A stretch of DNA of 64,000 nucleotides from Meloidogyne chitwoodi (taxonomy: Eukaryota > Nematoda > Chromadorea > Rhabditida > Meloidogynidae). The stretch covers positions 62,001 through 126,000 of the forward strand of contig JACZZP010000012.1 in assembly GCA_015183035.1 (NCBI GenBank), in the 5' to 3' direction. A program made the position numbers and the translations under genes. Of the stretch, positions 49,439 through 64,000 are shown one piece after another (the first letter of the stretch is position 1; each line of letters begins with the position of its first letter). The notes under the pieces were generated by a model. The model was not told the origin of the DNA, did not search any database, and worked only from the letters and a program-made list of their open reading frames with translations.

Positions 49439-49824
49439 TCAGCCACCATGTAATGTTGAAATAAATGTAACAGTATCGCCATCAGATAGTTCGGCGTCCA
49501 ACTATAAAATATTTTTTAATAAATTTTATATGAATTTAATTTTAACAAAATTTATATTTTTCAGAAAATTTCTTTACTTACTCCTCCAATGATTTCCCAA
49601 TCTGTTTGATTAATAAGCACCAAAACTCCTGGCCGCACTGTATCCTTTTGAATAAGCATTTCTTTGCGATCATTGTTTTTTAACATATTTGCTTGCATCC
49701 ATTCTAACAAACTTTTCACTGTCAACATAGTTCCAGGTAAATCAATTTTGCATTCCTTTTTGTCATCGAAAATTACCTCGAGACCGCCAGAAAATTCAAG
49801 CAATATTTTTGTATGTGCTTCCAT
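49439..49824 (-). CDS. URM1: Ubiquitin-related modifier 1 (tRNA thiolation sulfur carrier)
   Basis: URM1 is activated at its C-terminal glycine and carries sulfur for 2-thiolation of tRNA wobble uridines; it can also conjugate to proteins. Exon 1 (49824-49582) starts MEAHTKILLEFSGGLEVIFD and includes LPGTMLTVKSLLEWMQ, RPGVLVLINQTDWEIIGG. Exon 2 (49501-49439) gives LDAELSDGDTVTFISTLHGG and a stop, ending in the required Gly-Gly. The length of about 101 residues equals the family norm. It is convergent with IFT172, whose stop is 143 bp away. Confidence 0.95.
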
Positions 49825-49934
49825 TGTTCTGATATAACTAAAAAATAGAAAATGTTAAAATTATTCGTTGTAAAAATTCATGGAAGCTCGAGATGCCAGT
49901 TATGTGGTTTACCTTTTTAAGATACTTAGCTCAC

Positions 49935-50200
49935 CTTGGCAAATTGTCTTTAGATAATTCGTAGGCTAATAAATAGTGACCTGTACATTTCGTTTAACAA
50001 AATTGCGCGACATTTCGCCTATACGGCAAAAAACTACATTTCGTTTACCCACTCCCACGATTTTTTGCTGTTGGGACGAAATGTCATGCAATTTCTGTCG
50101 ACGAAATGTCCGGACATGAATAAATATAATGTCTATTTCTATAGTCCCTTATCTCTATTTCGTTACTTTTCTCTTGGCAAATTGTCTTTAGATAATTCGT
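49935..50200. repeat. 238 bp segment between 28 bp direct repeats
   Basis: CTTGGCAAATTGTCTTTAGA plus TAATTCGT occurs identically at 49935-49962 and 50173-50200. Between the copies lie inverted GACATTTCG / CGAAATGTC words (ACATTTCG at about 49984, 50009 and 50036; GACGAAATGTC at about 50076; CGACGAAATGTCC at about 50099). It looks like an insertion or segmental duplication. No coding. Confidence 0.5.
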
Positions 50201-50941
50201 GTAAGACTATTTCTATAATTCCGCTATTTCTCTTATTTCACTTCTTTTTCTGTTGTTTGTTTTTTTCTTATCTTTTCCTTCAAAAGGTTGATTTTCGGAT
50301 TTAAAAAACAAAACTTGTGATTTTTATATTAAACCTATTAAATTTCTTTTTTCGTAAAACAAATTTCATTGTCTTAGTAACTATAATTTTGTTTTTTTTA
50401 TTTTTGATAATGAAATGCTGTTTTTTTTACTTAAAGTGTGGTTAGAGACCACGTCATTCATTCATTAAGTAATGCCTATTTTGTATGTATATTTAGTGAC
50501 AAAATAGCTTTTCTCTCCTCTTTTTTACCCTCTAAATTTAATATAGGGAGAGGTTTTCATTGATTTAAGTGAAGGGCAGAGGCAAATAGAAAAAAATATT
50601 TATTTATTTTTTACTACATAGATAAATATTATGAGTAAAAAAGGTATTTTTTACTCATTCCGTTCCTTCCTGATAAATATTTTTATTTTGTATGATTGTT
50701 TTACTTTTTTATTTATAGGCCTAAAGTCCGCGAGTTCTTTCCGAACGTTATAATATTTATTTTTTGGATATGTTATTTTTTGCAAAAAATAATATTATTA
50801 CTTGTAAATAGAACTTGTCGGCTTTGGGTTGCATAAGCAAAAAAGTTCGATTTCATTTTCATCCTTTAATTTAAATTTTAGAAACGATTTGAAAAATTTA
50901 TTTCTAAATTTATTATTCACAACAACAAACATTTGACAGAG
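50201..50941. other. Intergenic region upstream of the LITAF-domain gene
   Basis: AT-rich, with no recognised coding block. Presumably holds the promoter of the LITAF-domain gene. Confidence 0.35.
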
Positions 50942-52118
50942 ATGAGTCATCCATCTGCGAATGCACCGCCTTCTTATGGTTTATTTTTTTTAACTTTGTT
51001 TTTATTATTTTTTATTTGACTGCAGACAATGCGCAGAAGTATAGTGCTTACCCAGACATTAATGCGCAAGGTATTCCTTTAATATATATTTTTTGCTTGG
51101 TTTTGTGGTCGGAAATAAGTTATATGTTAAAGAGTTCCTGTGGCGCAGTGGTTTCGTTCGATTTCAAATACTTTGGAACGGGTTCGAATCCCTACCCAGC
51201 AAGATGCATTTTTAGTTAAAAATGATTCTATTTTTTAATGTTTTATAGAAATTTGTCTTTCAAAAATTCTTTTTAATTATATTCGAAGAAAAACTTGAGT
51301 GTAAAACTTATTTCTAAATCTTAAATGTCACATTTTGAATGATTTATTTTCAAAATTTTCCTTTTTGTGAGGCCATTTAATCTTCGATTATGTAAAGGTT
51401 AGCTAGCTGCTTATCGCTTACTCACCTTTTTACTGACAAAAATATTTAAGGGAAAGGTCTTCGTTCCATTCCCATTTTTCTTTTTTCACTTTTTGTTTAT
51501 TCATGGGTGTGTTATGTATTTTATCATTTCATTTGAAATATTCTTTAAATTTTTTGTCAACTTTTTCCTTTATTTAACCAATAAATTTTCTAGGAGACTC
51601 ATATCAACCAAACATGCAAAATCCATATCCACAACAACAGGCACCTCAACAACCTCCTGCTTCAACAACTTATGTTTATGTTAATGATGGACAACGACCA
51701 CCATTTGGACCACAGCCTCAAAATGTATTTTTTATTTTTGATAGCATTAGGAGTTTTGGACGTCTTTTACTTTAAAATTAGTTTGTTCATAACTGTTGAA
51801 TGGTTTTATTGAGAGAGGCTTGCCCAGCTATTTTTTAAATTTTAATTTGCTTAATTTTTATTTTAGGCTTATTGTCCAACTTGTCAGCAACAGGTGTTGA
51901 CTAAGGTCAAACATTCAGCTGGTCTTTTAACTTGGCTTGTTTTTGGAGGATGTTTAATATTTGGGTATTTTTTTTACATTTTTTAAATAATTTAAAAAAA
52001 TAATTTAAGTTGTTGGCTAGGATGTTGTTTATTGCCATTTTGTATGGATGACTGTCAAGACTGCGAGCACTTTTGCAGTAATTGTAACACTTTCGTAGGC
52101 CAATATAAACGCCTCTAA
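50942..52118 (+). CDS. LITAF/SIMPLE-domain endosomal membrane protein
   Basis: LITAF-domain proteins sit on endosomal and lysosomal membranes; two halves of a zinc site flank a membrane-inserted helix. ATG 50942 gives MSHPSANAPPSYD, a PPSY-type motif known to bind NEDD4-like WW domains. A Pro/Gln-rich linker follows (PNMQNPYPQQQAPQQPPAST). The domain begins YCPTCQQQVLTKVKHSAG (about 51870), continues with the hydrophobic stretch LLTWLVFGGCLIFGCWLGCC, and closes with DDCQDCEHFCSNCNTFVGQY, stop 52118. The CPxC and CSNC pairs match the family. Five exons; the second intron (about 51071-51594) contains a tRNA-like sequence. Confidence 0.9.
51134..51201 (+). repeat. tRNA-like sequence (degenerate tRNA or SINE head) in LITAF intron 2
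   Basis: Good pol III internal promoter boxes: A box TGGCGCAGTGG (51141-51151) and B box GGTTCGAATCC (51181-51191). The ends do not pair as an acceptor stem and the T stem is only 3-4 bp, so a functional tRNA is unlikely. Similar box pairs occur at 53927-53995 and, on the minus strand, at 54842-54918. Confidence 0.45.
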
Positions 52119-52347
52119 CGTGATGAACAACGAAAAGGAAAACAGACAAAATTGATATTTAAATTTTTCCGTTTATTTTACACATTTGCAGTTTTTTAAT
52201 TTAAAACGGCGACGTACTAATTAATTTTCTTTTTAAAGGTTGATTTAATTTTTTTGAAGAATGCTTGTGAATGTCTCGACAGATCTAAAGCGACCCAGAT
52301 TTGAGGAAATAGACAGTTGTATAAGTCTAGTTTTACGTCCTTATGAA

Positions 52348-52457
52348 TACAGCAAGAAAAGACACTTCAGATTGTGCTGAAATGGCTTTTAACTTTAAAA
52401 TATTAAATTCAATAAAGCCATTTTAGCGTTATTGGAAGAGTGCCTTTTCTTACTGTA
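52348..52457. mobile_element. Tc1/mariner-like MITE, copy 3 (left of array 2)
   Basis: About 110 bp, from TACAGCAAGAAAAGAC to CTTTTCTTACTGTA, with the inner inverted repeat GCTGAAATGGCTTT ... AAAGCCATTTTAGCG. Same family as 13996, 15473 and 53474. Confidence 0.65.
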
Positions 52458-52493
52458 TTAGCTGATAATTTTGTGAAATTTTACATAAGAAAA

Positions 52494-52625
52494 AATCAAT
52501 AAAATCGATATATTGATTTTATCGATTTCTCTGAACTTAAAAATATTTTCAAACTTTTCTAAAGTACAAAAAATCAATAAAATCGATATATTGGCTTTTA
52601 TCGATTTCACTGAAACTTACAAATA
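52494..52625. repeat. Palindromic AAAATCGATATATTGATTTT repeats left of array 2
   Basis: Two tandem copies of ATCAATAAAATCGATATATT followed by GATTTTATCGATTTC-type sequence, linked by AAATATTTTCAAACTTTTCT. The block recurs in the same form at 53335-53450 on the right side of the array. Confidence 0.65.
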
Positions 52626-52640
52626 TTTTCAAAAAACTAC

Positions 52641-53255
52641 AGCGAATCCATCGGCGAATCGATCGCTGAAAAAGATCGCTGAAAAAGATCGCCGAAGAAG
52701 ATCGCTGAAAAAGATCGCCGAAGAAGATCGCTGAAAAAGATCGCCGAAGAAGATCGCTGAAAAAGATCGCCGAAGAAGATCGCTGAAAAAGATCGCCGAA
52801 GAAGATCGCTGAAAAAGATCGCCGAAGAAGATCGCCGAAAAAGATCGCCGAAAAAGATCGATGAAAAAGATCGATGAAAAAGATCGCCGAAAAACATCGC
52901 TGAAAAAGATCGCTGAAAAACATCGCCGAAAAAGATCGCCGAAAAAGATCGATGAAAAAGATCGCCGAAAAACATCGGTGAAAAAACATCGGTGAGATCG
53001 GTGAATATCGGTGAACATCGGCGAATCTCGGTGAATATCGACGAACATCGGTGAACATCGGCGAATATCGGTGAACATCGGTGAATATCGGTGAACATCG
53101 GTGAACATCGGCGAATATCGGTGAACATCGGTGAATATCGTCGAACATCGGCGAATATCGTCGAACACATCGGCGAATCCATCGGCGAACCCATCGGAGA
53201 ACTCAAACATCGATGAGATCGATGAAAACATCGGCGAACTCGTCCGTGGGAGAAA
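52641..53255. repeat. Composite tandem array 2 (GATCGCTGAAAAA / GATCGCCGAAGAA, then ATCGGTGAAC units)
   Basis: From about 52665 to 52830 a 26 bp dimer (GATCGCTGAAAAA plus GATCGCCGAAGAA) repeats about six times. Up to about 52990 it becomes irregular 13-mers (GATCGATGAAAAA, CATCGCCGAAAAA). Up to about 53255 it becomes ATCGGTGAATATCGGCGAAC-type units. The order of unit types is the same as in array 1. Minus-strand frames of 189-242 codons are stop-free by composition and are not called as genes. Confidence 0.88.
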
Positions 53256-53473
53256 ACTGAACGTGGAAATCACTGCTGAGATAAAACTGACCGGTAAAAC
53301 ACGCCGATGAAACTGACTCATGTAAGATTCAAACTTTTCTAATTTACAAAAAATCAATAAAATCGATATATTGATTTTATCGATTTCTCAGACAATAAAA
53401 ATATTTTCACTCTTTTCTAATTTACAAAAAATCAATATATTGATTTTTCCAAAAGTCGAAAATTTCCATCTAA

Positions 53474-53563
53474 TACAGTAGAAGACTCATTTTCACATTG
53501 CGTTGAAACGGCTTTAGATTAATTTCATTAAAGTCGTTTTAGCGCCATTGTCTTCTTACTGTA
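53474..53563. mobile_element. Tc1/mariner-like MITE, copy 4 (right of array 2)
   Basis: About 90 bp, from TACAGTAGAAGACTC to GTCTTCTTACTGTA, with inner GTTGAAACGGCTTTA / AAAGTCGTTTTAGCG. It closes the second composite locus as copy 2 closes the first. Confidence 0.65.
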
Positions 53564-53721
53564 TAAACACGAAAAATTTCGTATTAAACCCGTTCTTGTT
53601 TATCTACAAAATTAAAAATACAAAAAATGAAGCAAAAATTGGATATAATAAATAATTATCATTGAAACTTTGCAAAAATTGATTTTTTTGATCCTTATTA
53701 AATTCTTTTTTAAATATTCTT

Positions 53722-54764
53722 TCAGGAATTGCCAAAATGTTTTTGAAAATTTAGCCAATAATTATATTTACGAAGTAATGATTGTCTTTTTTTATAAATT
53801 GGTTCAAATCAGCGTTCTACAACAATAAAATCTTCTATTTGATCAAAAGTCCAATGTTCTAAAAATATATTTAAAAAAGTATTATTTTCATTAGAATAAG
53901 TAGCATTTTTTTAAATTTTGTCGATTTGTACTTTTGGTTAAGTGGATTCCTTCTTGATTTTGAACTGGAAAGTGTTGGGTTCGAAACCTTTTAACTCTCT
54001 TTATTTTTCTAATAAGTTTTATCAACATTTGAGTGAACAAAACAGTTTTAAAAAATTAATTTTATTAATTCTAAAAGTTAAAAACAAATGTTTAAGCTTT
54101 ATTTTGTATTTTTTCTGACCAAAAATTCTAGACTCTCGCCCAAAGATATTTCTCAAGAATATTTTAAAAAATTAAAAAAATTCCAAACCTTTTGTAAAAC
54201 CAGCAAGAAGAGCAACACCTTTAGCAGAACAAAATTGTGGCTCAGAAACTCTCTCCAAAGGTATATTAATTAATGTAGAAATTTGTTGACAAAAGAAATT
54301 ATTGAGAGAAACACCTCCACAACAACTTTTGGAAAAAATATTTAATAAAAAATAATTTTAAAATTTAAACCGTAATCTTTTCAATTGTTTAACATCATTT
54401 GAAGATAATTGGCTCAAAAGATTAGTCCAAATTTGATAAATACCGAAGACAATTGATTTAATTATTGAACGTTTAATTTGGTCTTTGTTTGTATTAGTAC
54501 AAATTCTTTAAAGTAATTTTAGATATTTAGTAAATAAAACATTAAAAAATACCCAAAAAGTGCTGAATAATCACCATTTTTATTTTGTTTTTCAGAGCCA
54601 GAAAATGAAGGAATAAAACAAAGATTGTCCTCATCTTGTTCCAACAATCCCTCACTGTTAAACAATTCTTCGCAGTGTTTATTCAAGTCAGTAGGCGAAA
54701 GTGAAGAAATTAGATCAATTGAATAAGCCCATTTAATTGAAGAAATTACATTATTAAATTTACT
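53722..54764 (-). pseudogene. FGGY carbohydrate kinase remnant (glycerol kinase 5-like), N-terminus missing and in-frame TGA
   Basis: Four exon-like blocks of the C-terminal FGGY domain. 54764 to about 54570: NVISSIKWAYSIDLISSLSP ... CFIPSFSGSE. About 54512-54372: KDQIKRSIIKSIVFGIYQIW. About 54333-54200: CCGGVSLNNFFCQQIS ... SAKGVALLAGFTKG, the ADP-binding glycine region. About 53860 down to 53722: EHWTFDQIEDFIVVER, stop, FEPIYKKRQSLLRKYNYWLN. The TGA at 53811-53809 interrupts the last block, yet the sequence after it still looks like the family's C-terminal helix. No N-terminal FGGY domain (about 250 residues) exists between 54764 and the next gene at 55446. It is most simply a decayed gene; a truncated but expressed product, or TGA readthrough, is possible. 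Confidence 0.62.
53927..53995 (+). repeat. tRNA-like sequence (A and B boxes)
   Basis: A-box-like TGGTTAAGTGG (53935-53945) and B-box-like GGGTTCGAAACC (53977-53988) lie in the intron of the kinase remnant. The stems are poor. Probably a tRNA-derived repeat. Confidence 0.35.
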
Positions 54765-54841
54765 CTAAAATTTAAATTAAAAAAATTTGCACAATAAATT
54801 AAAAATTTCTCTTTGAAAAAGTCAATTTACAGATTAAATAA

Positions 54842-54918
54842 TTGTTGGAAATGAAAAGGTTCGAACTTAGTCCATTTTCACAATCTAGGCGAGAACAAAA
54901 CCACTACACCACAACAAC
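54842..54918 (-). repeat. tRNA-like sequence, partly foldable
   Basis: Read on the minus strand it starts TGTTGTGGTGTAGTGG (A box) and has B box AAGTTCGAACCTT (54868-54856). The ends pair as TGTTG/CAACA and an anticodon-like stem pairs 4 of 5, but the T stem has only 3 pairs. It resembles a decayed Asp/Glu-type tRNA. It lies just upstream of the truncated kinase, where the missing exons would be. Confidence 0.4.
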
Positions 54919-55445
54919 ACTTATAGTTGTTTGTAAATAAAAGTATTATAAAGAATAGAATTATTTAGAAAAATGATTAGATTAAGCAAAGTCATGCAGA
55001 AACAACTTAAAAATCAAAAACAAAAATTATTTTGAAAAAATTACCTAAATAAAAGTCCCTCAATAATATATTTTACTTTTTATAAAAAAAACTATAAAGT
55101 AAAAATAACTTTTAGTATTAAACTTTACTGCATTATTTAAAGTGTTAGGGATCGATCAAAGCATGTGATGTAGCCATTGAAAAACATGGAATTTTTAGAT
55201 ATAAAAATAAAAAAATTAAGCGGCTGTCATTTAAAAACAACGAGTGCAAAAAAGAACAAAATAAAGTACTAAAAAGACGAAAATCACTGTCAAAAATCAT
55301 TATATTAAATTTTTTTTATTAAATTTTGTTGATTTTTAATTGTCCAACTAATCCATTTTTGAAATAAAATTCGCCAAAATGCAGGTATTTTGCTAAGAAA
55401 AATAAACAACTCTTACATATATTTAAACTTTTTTAGAGACTTTCA
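54919..55445. other. Intergenic region upstream of the calponin-like gene
   Basis: AT-rich DNA with no conserved block on either strand, in particular no FGGY N-terminal domain. A T-rich TTTTTTTAG ends about 10 bp before the next start codon and may be a trans-splice acceptor. Confidence 0.4.
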
Positions 55446-62172
<6,727 letters not shown>

Positions 62173-62384
62173 ATAAAAAAGAAGCGAAAATACAAAAAAA
62201 ATTAAAGAAGATCAAATTCTCTATTTTGTAAAAATACGTAAAAAAATAAATAATAAAAAATTTCTCGGATAAAATCCGTAAAAGTGCTAATAGTCATAAT
62301 TTAAATTAAACATTTATACAAATTCTTCAAAAATTCCTTACTTAACAAATAACAAAATAAACCTCTCTCCCCTCTTTCATTCTG

Positions 62385-62630
62385 TCACTTTTCCAATGGA
62401 TTGTAGTTTAACAATTTTTCAATCAAATCAACGTGTGACAGAAGCATTCTCCGACAGCAATATCTACGCAAATTGAGTTGATCCAGAGCATCGCCTTCTG
62501 TACTTCCATCCTTTAAAAATTATTTATTAGAAAATCTCTTCCCCTTTTAAACCTGTAAATGTTGTAAATAAGCATCCCATTTGTTTCCAATAACTTTTCC
62601 ACACGTAAAACAGCGAACAGGAATTATCAT
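62385..62630 (-). CDS. rpb-10: RNA polymerases I, II and III shared subunit RPABC5 (RPB10)
   Basis: Small zinc-binding subunit common to all three nuclear RNA polymerases. Exon 1 (62630-62553) encodes [20 protein letters not shown] and YLQHLQ. After a 42 bp intron, exon 2 (62510-62385) encodes [40 protein letters not shown] and a stop. The zinc ligands CFTC and YCC are present, and the 67 codons equal the usual length. It starts 180 bp after the mitoguardin stop on the same strand, with a TTTTTAG acceptor 26 bp before its ATG, so it is likely the downstream gene of an operon. Confidence 0.97.
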
Positions 62631-62656
62631 TTTTTAATTAGAACAATTCTTTTTAA

Positions 62657-62658
62657 CT
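62657..62658 (-). promoter_or_regulatory. Candidate trans-splice acceptor for RPB10
   Basis: On the minus strand AAATTTTTAG precedes a 26 bp leader and the RPB10 ATG. The upstream mitoguardin stop is about 150 bp away. Position and consensus fit an operon trans-splice site. Confidence 0.45.
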
Positions 62659-62809
62659 AAAAATTTTGATAAAATAATTAAATTAATTTTTAAAATAAAA
62701 AACATGTTGTTAAACATGATTAATGAACAATAATTAATTACCTAATAAATCATTTTATTTTTAAAGATAAAAAACGACTAATTTAAATAAAACAAAAATT
62801 TAAACTGCT

Positions 62810-64000
62810 TCAAGTTGGTAATAATTCATTTAAAAGTTTGACTTTCAAAAGCTCCATTTTCTCGAATAATATCTTTTTAATATCTTCTGCCAAGTCTTCC
62901 AATTTTGTGAAACGAACTTTGTTTGGATTAAATATTTCAAGAATAAAACCAAAAATTTGTTCCTGAATTATAACATCTTTTATAAAGAAAAATAAAATGC
63001 AAACCTTTAGATAAACACAAAGTTCTTGATATTCTCTATCACTACCTCCAAACAAACCCATTGCCAGCGAACTAGTCAAAATTTGTGAAATATCATAAAA
63101 GTGTGATATAAATCCATCCTTGACCTGAAAATGGACTGAAATATAAATAAAAAATTAAAATACTATAATTACTTGTAGTCGTTGCCTTTTAACTTTAATT
63201 ATAGACCAAATTAAGTTGTTTAAAGTTGATTCTTTCATCGACTTGGAAATGAAAGAATTTCTGATCTAAAATTGAAGGGAATAAAAATTGAAAATAACTT
63301 TAGACGATAATTTTTTATAAGGATAAGATATATACGCAGTAAGATGACCAAACAAAAAATTTGAAAAAAAACTTGCCAATGCTGAAATAGTTGAAGGCGG
63401 GCGTTGTAAATCTGTAAAGAAAAAAGTAATAAAATCAAATTATTTTCCTTTTAATTTTCAAAACTATAAATTAGTAAAATACTTTACAACCTTCGAATGC
63501 GTCCAAAATAATCATGTCAAAAAGAGTATCCCATAAATTTGTACTTTCTACTTTTCTTGACTTCAATTCTTCTCTAATTGTGTCGAGATTATTTTCATCA
63601 TTAATGAAAGAAATCATTCGATCATATGCCTAAAATAAAATTATTTCGATTAATTTCTTGTTTTTAAATTACAGCATAGAATTCAGCAGGATCACGCTTA
63701 TCATGTCTAAGAAGGTCACCCATGATAATCCGACCAAGTTGAACAAGTCGTTGCATCGTTTGGGGATCATCCATTAAACGTCGAAAGGCCAGTCTTATAC
63801 CAAACAATTTCGCAGCGAAATCCTTTTTAATTAAAATAATTTAAAAGATAGAGCTGCTTAACCTGTTCTGAATCACAGCCACACAGTTCTGCTCTGAACT
63901 AATTAAACAAATATTAAAACGCTCTTTTTTTACGAGTTAAAACATTAAGAAAATTAAACCTAGATTTTCTATATTTTACATCACCATTCTCGACAGTTTT
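62810..64000 (-). CDS. miga-1: Mitoguardin (MIGA/FAM73), C-terminal part; 5' end outside window
   Basis: Mitoguardins are outer mitochondrial membrane proteins that promote mitochondrial fusion and lipid transfer at ER contacts. Six exons are visible from the right edge: KTVENGDVKYRKSR, FRAELCGCDSEQ, FAAKLFGIRLAFRRLMDD with LGRIIMGDLLRHDKRDPAEF, YDRMISFINDENN with LWDTLFDMIILDAFEG, then LQRPPSTISAL, FKESTLNNLIWSIIKVKRQR, and VKDGFISHFYDISQILTSSL with EQIFGFILEIFNPNKVRFT. The blocks ILDAFE.L..PPS, W S..K.KR and DGFI.HFY.I are diagnostic of the family. The stop is 62812-62810. The N-terminal membrane helices lie beyond 64000. It likely heads an operon with RPB10. Confidence 0.83.

Noticed and set aside
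51134..51201. Functional tRNA gene
   Set aside because: The promoter boxes are good, but the 5' and 3' ends do not pair as an acceptor stem and no proper anticodon stem-loop forms.
52549..53357. Minus-strand ORFs of 189-242 codons
   Set aside because: Same reason as array 1: stop-free repeat units in every minus frame.

Overview
The window is a eukaryotic chromosome segment. It is strongly AT-rich and dense with genes split by very short introns, many of 40-60 bp with ...TTTCAG-type acceptors. Several genes follow each other closely on one strand with a splice-acceptor-like site just before the downstream start codon, as expected for trans-spliced nematode operons. The gene content (TMC channel, OSM-1/IFT172, MEC-17-type tubulin acetyltransferase, FRM-3-like FERM protein, calponin-like repeat protein) also fits a nematode. 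Base composition and tiny introns suggest a root-knot or related plant-parasitic nematode (Meloidogyne-like), but that species guess is inference. I saw no bacterial-type or laterally acquired gene and no CRISPR array.

Layout: 166-2983 is the 3' part of a TMC mechanotransduction channel gene. 3574-9324 holds valyl-tRNA synthetase and the cap-2 methyltransferase CMTR2 in tandem. An Mpv17-family gene (9515-10258, minus) follows, then a nested MITE. 11533-13839 holds an SR splicing factor and F-actin capping protein alpha. A first composite repeat array lies at about 13996-15720. A large FERM protein gene (15816-20500, minus) precedes a gene-poor 3.2 kb stretch. Next come a small membrane ORF plus ALG2 (23723-26301), a foldback element, a GT31 glycosyltransferase (27663-30227, minus), a 22-residue eL41 ribosomal protein gene (31510-31622), and a Pumilio gene with an internal in-frame duplication (32847-36220).

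The right half holds PTGES2 (37242-39066), an alpha-tubulin acetyltransferase (40466-41733), IFT172 (42160-49296), URM1 (49439-49824, minus), and a LITAF-domain gene (50942-52118). A second composite repeat array (52348-53563) and a decayed FGGY-kinase pseudogene (53722-54764, minus) follow. A charged KE-rich, calponin-like gene (55446-62172) carries RECQL5 nested on the opposite strand of one 3.5 kb intron. RPB10 (62385-62630, minus) and mitoguardin (62810 to the window edge, minus) close the window.

Most genes are housekeeping: translation, capping, tRNA thiolation, transcription, N-glycan assembly. The two neighbouring cilium/microtubule genes (ATAT and IFT172) and the TMC channel belong to sensory-neuron biology. 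The most unusual features are two composite repeat loci. Each is bounded by the same Tc1-like MITE ends and contains tandem GATCGCTGAAAA-type units; read on the minus strand, the units spell the nematode 3' splice-site consensus TTTTCAG dozens of times. Gene models were assembled by eye from conserved protein blocks and GT/AG sites, so internal exon boundaries are approximate.
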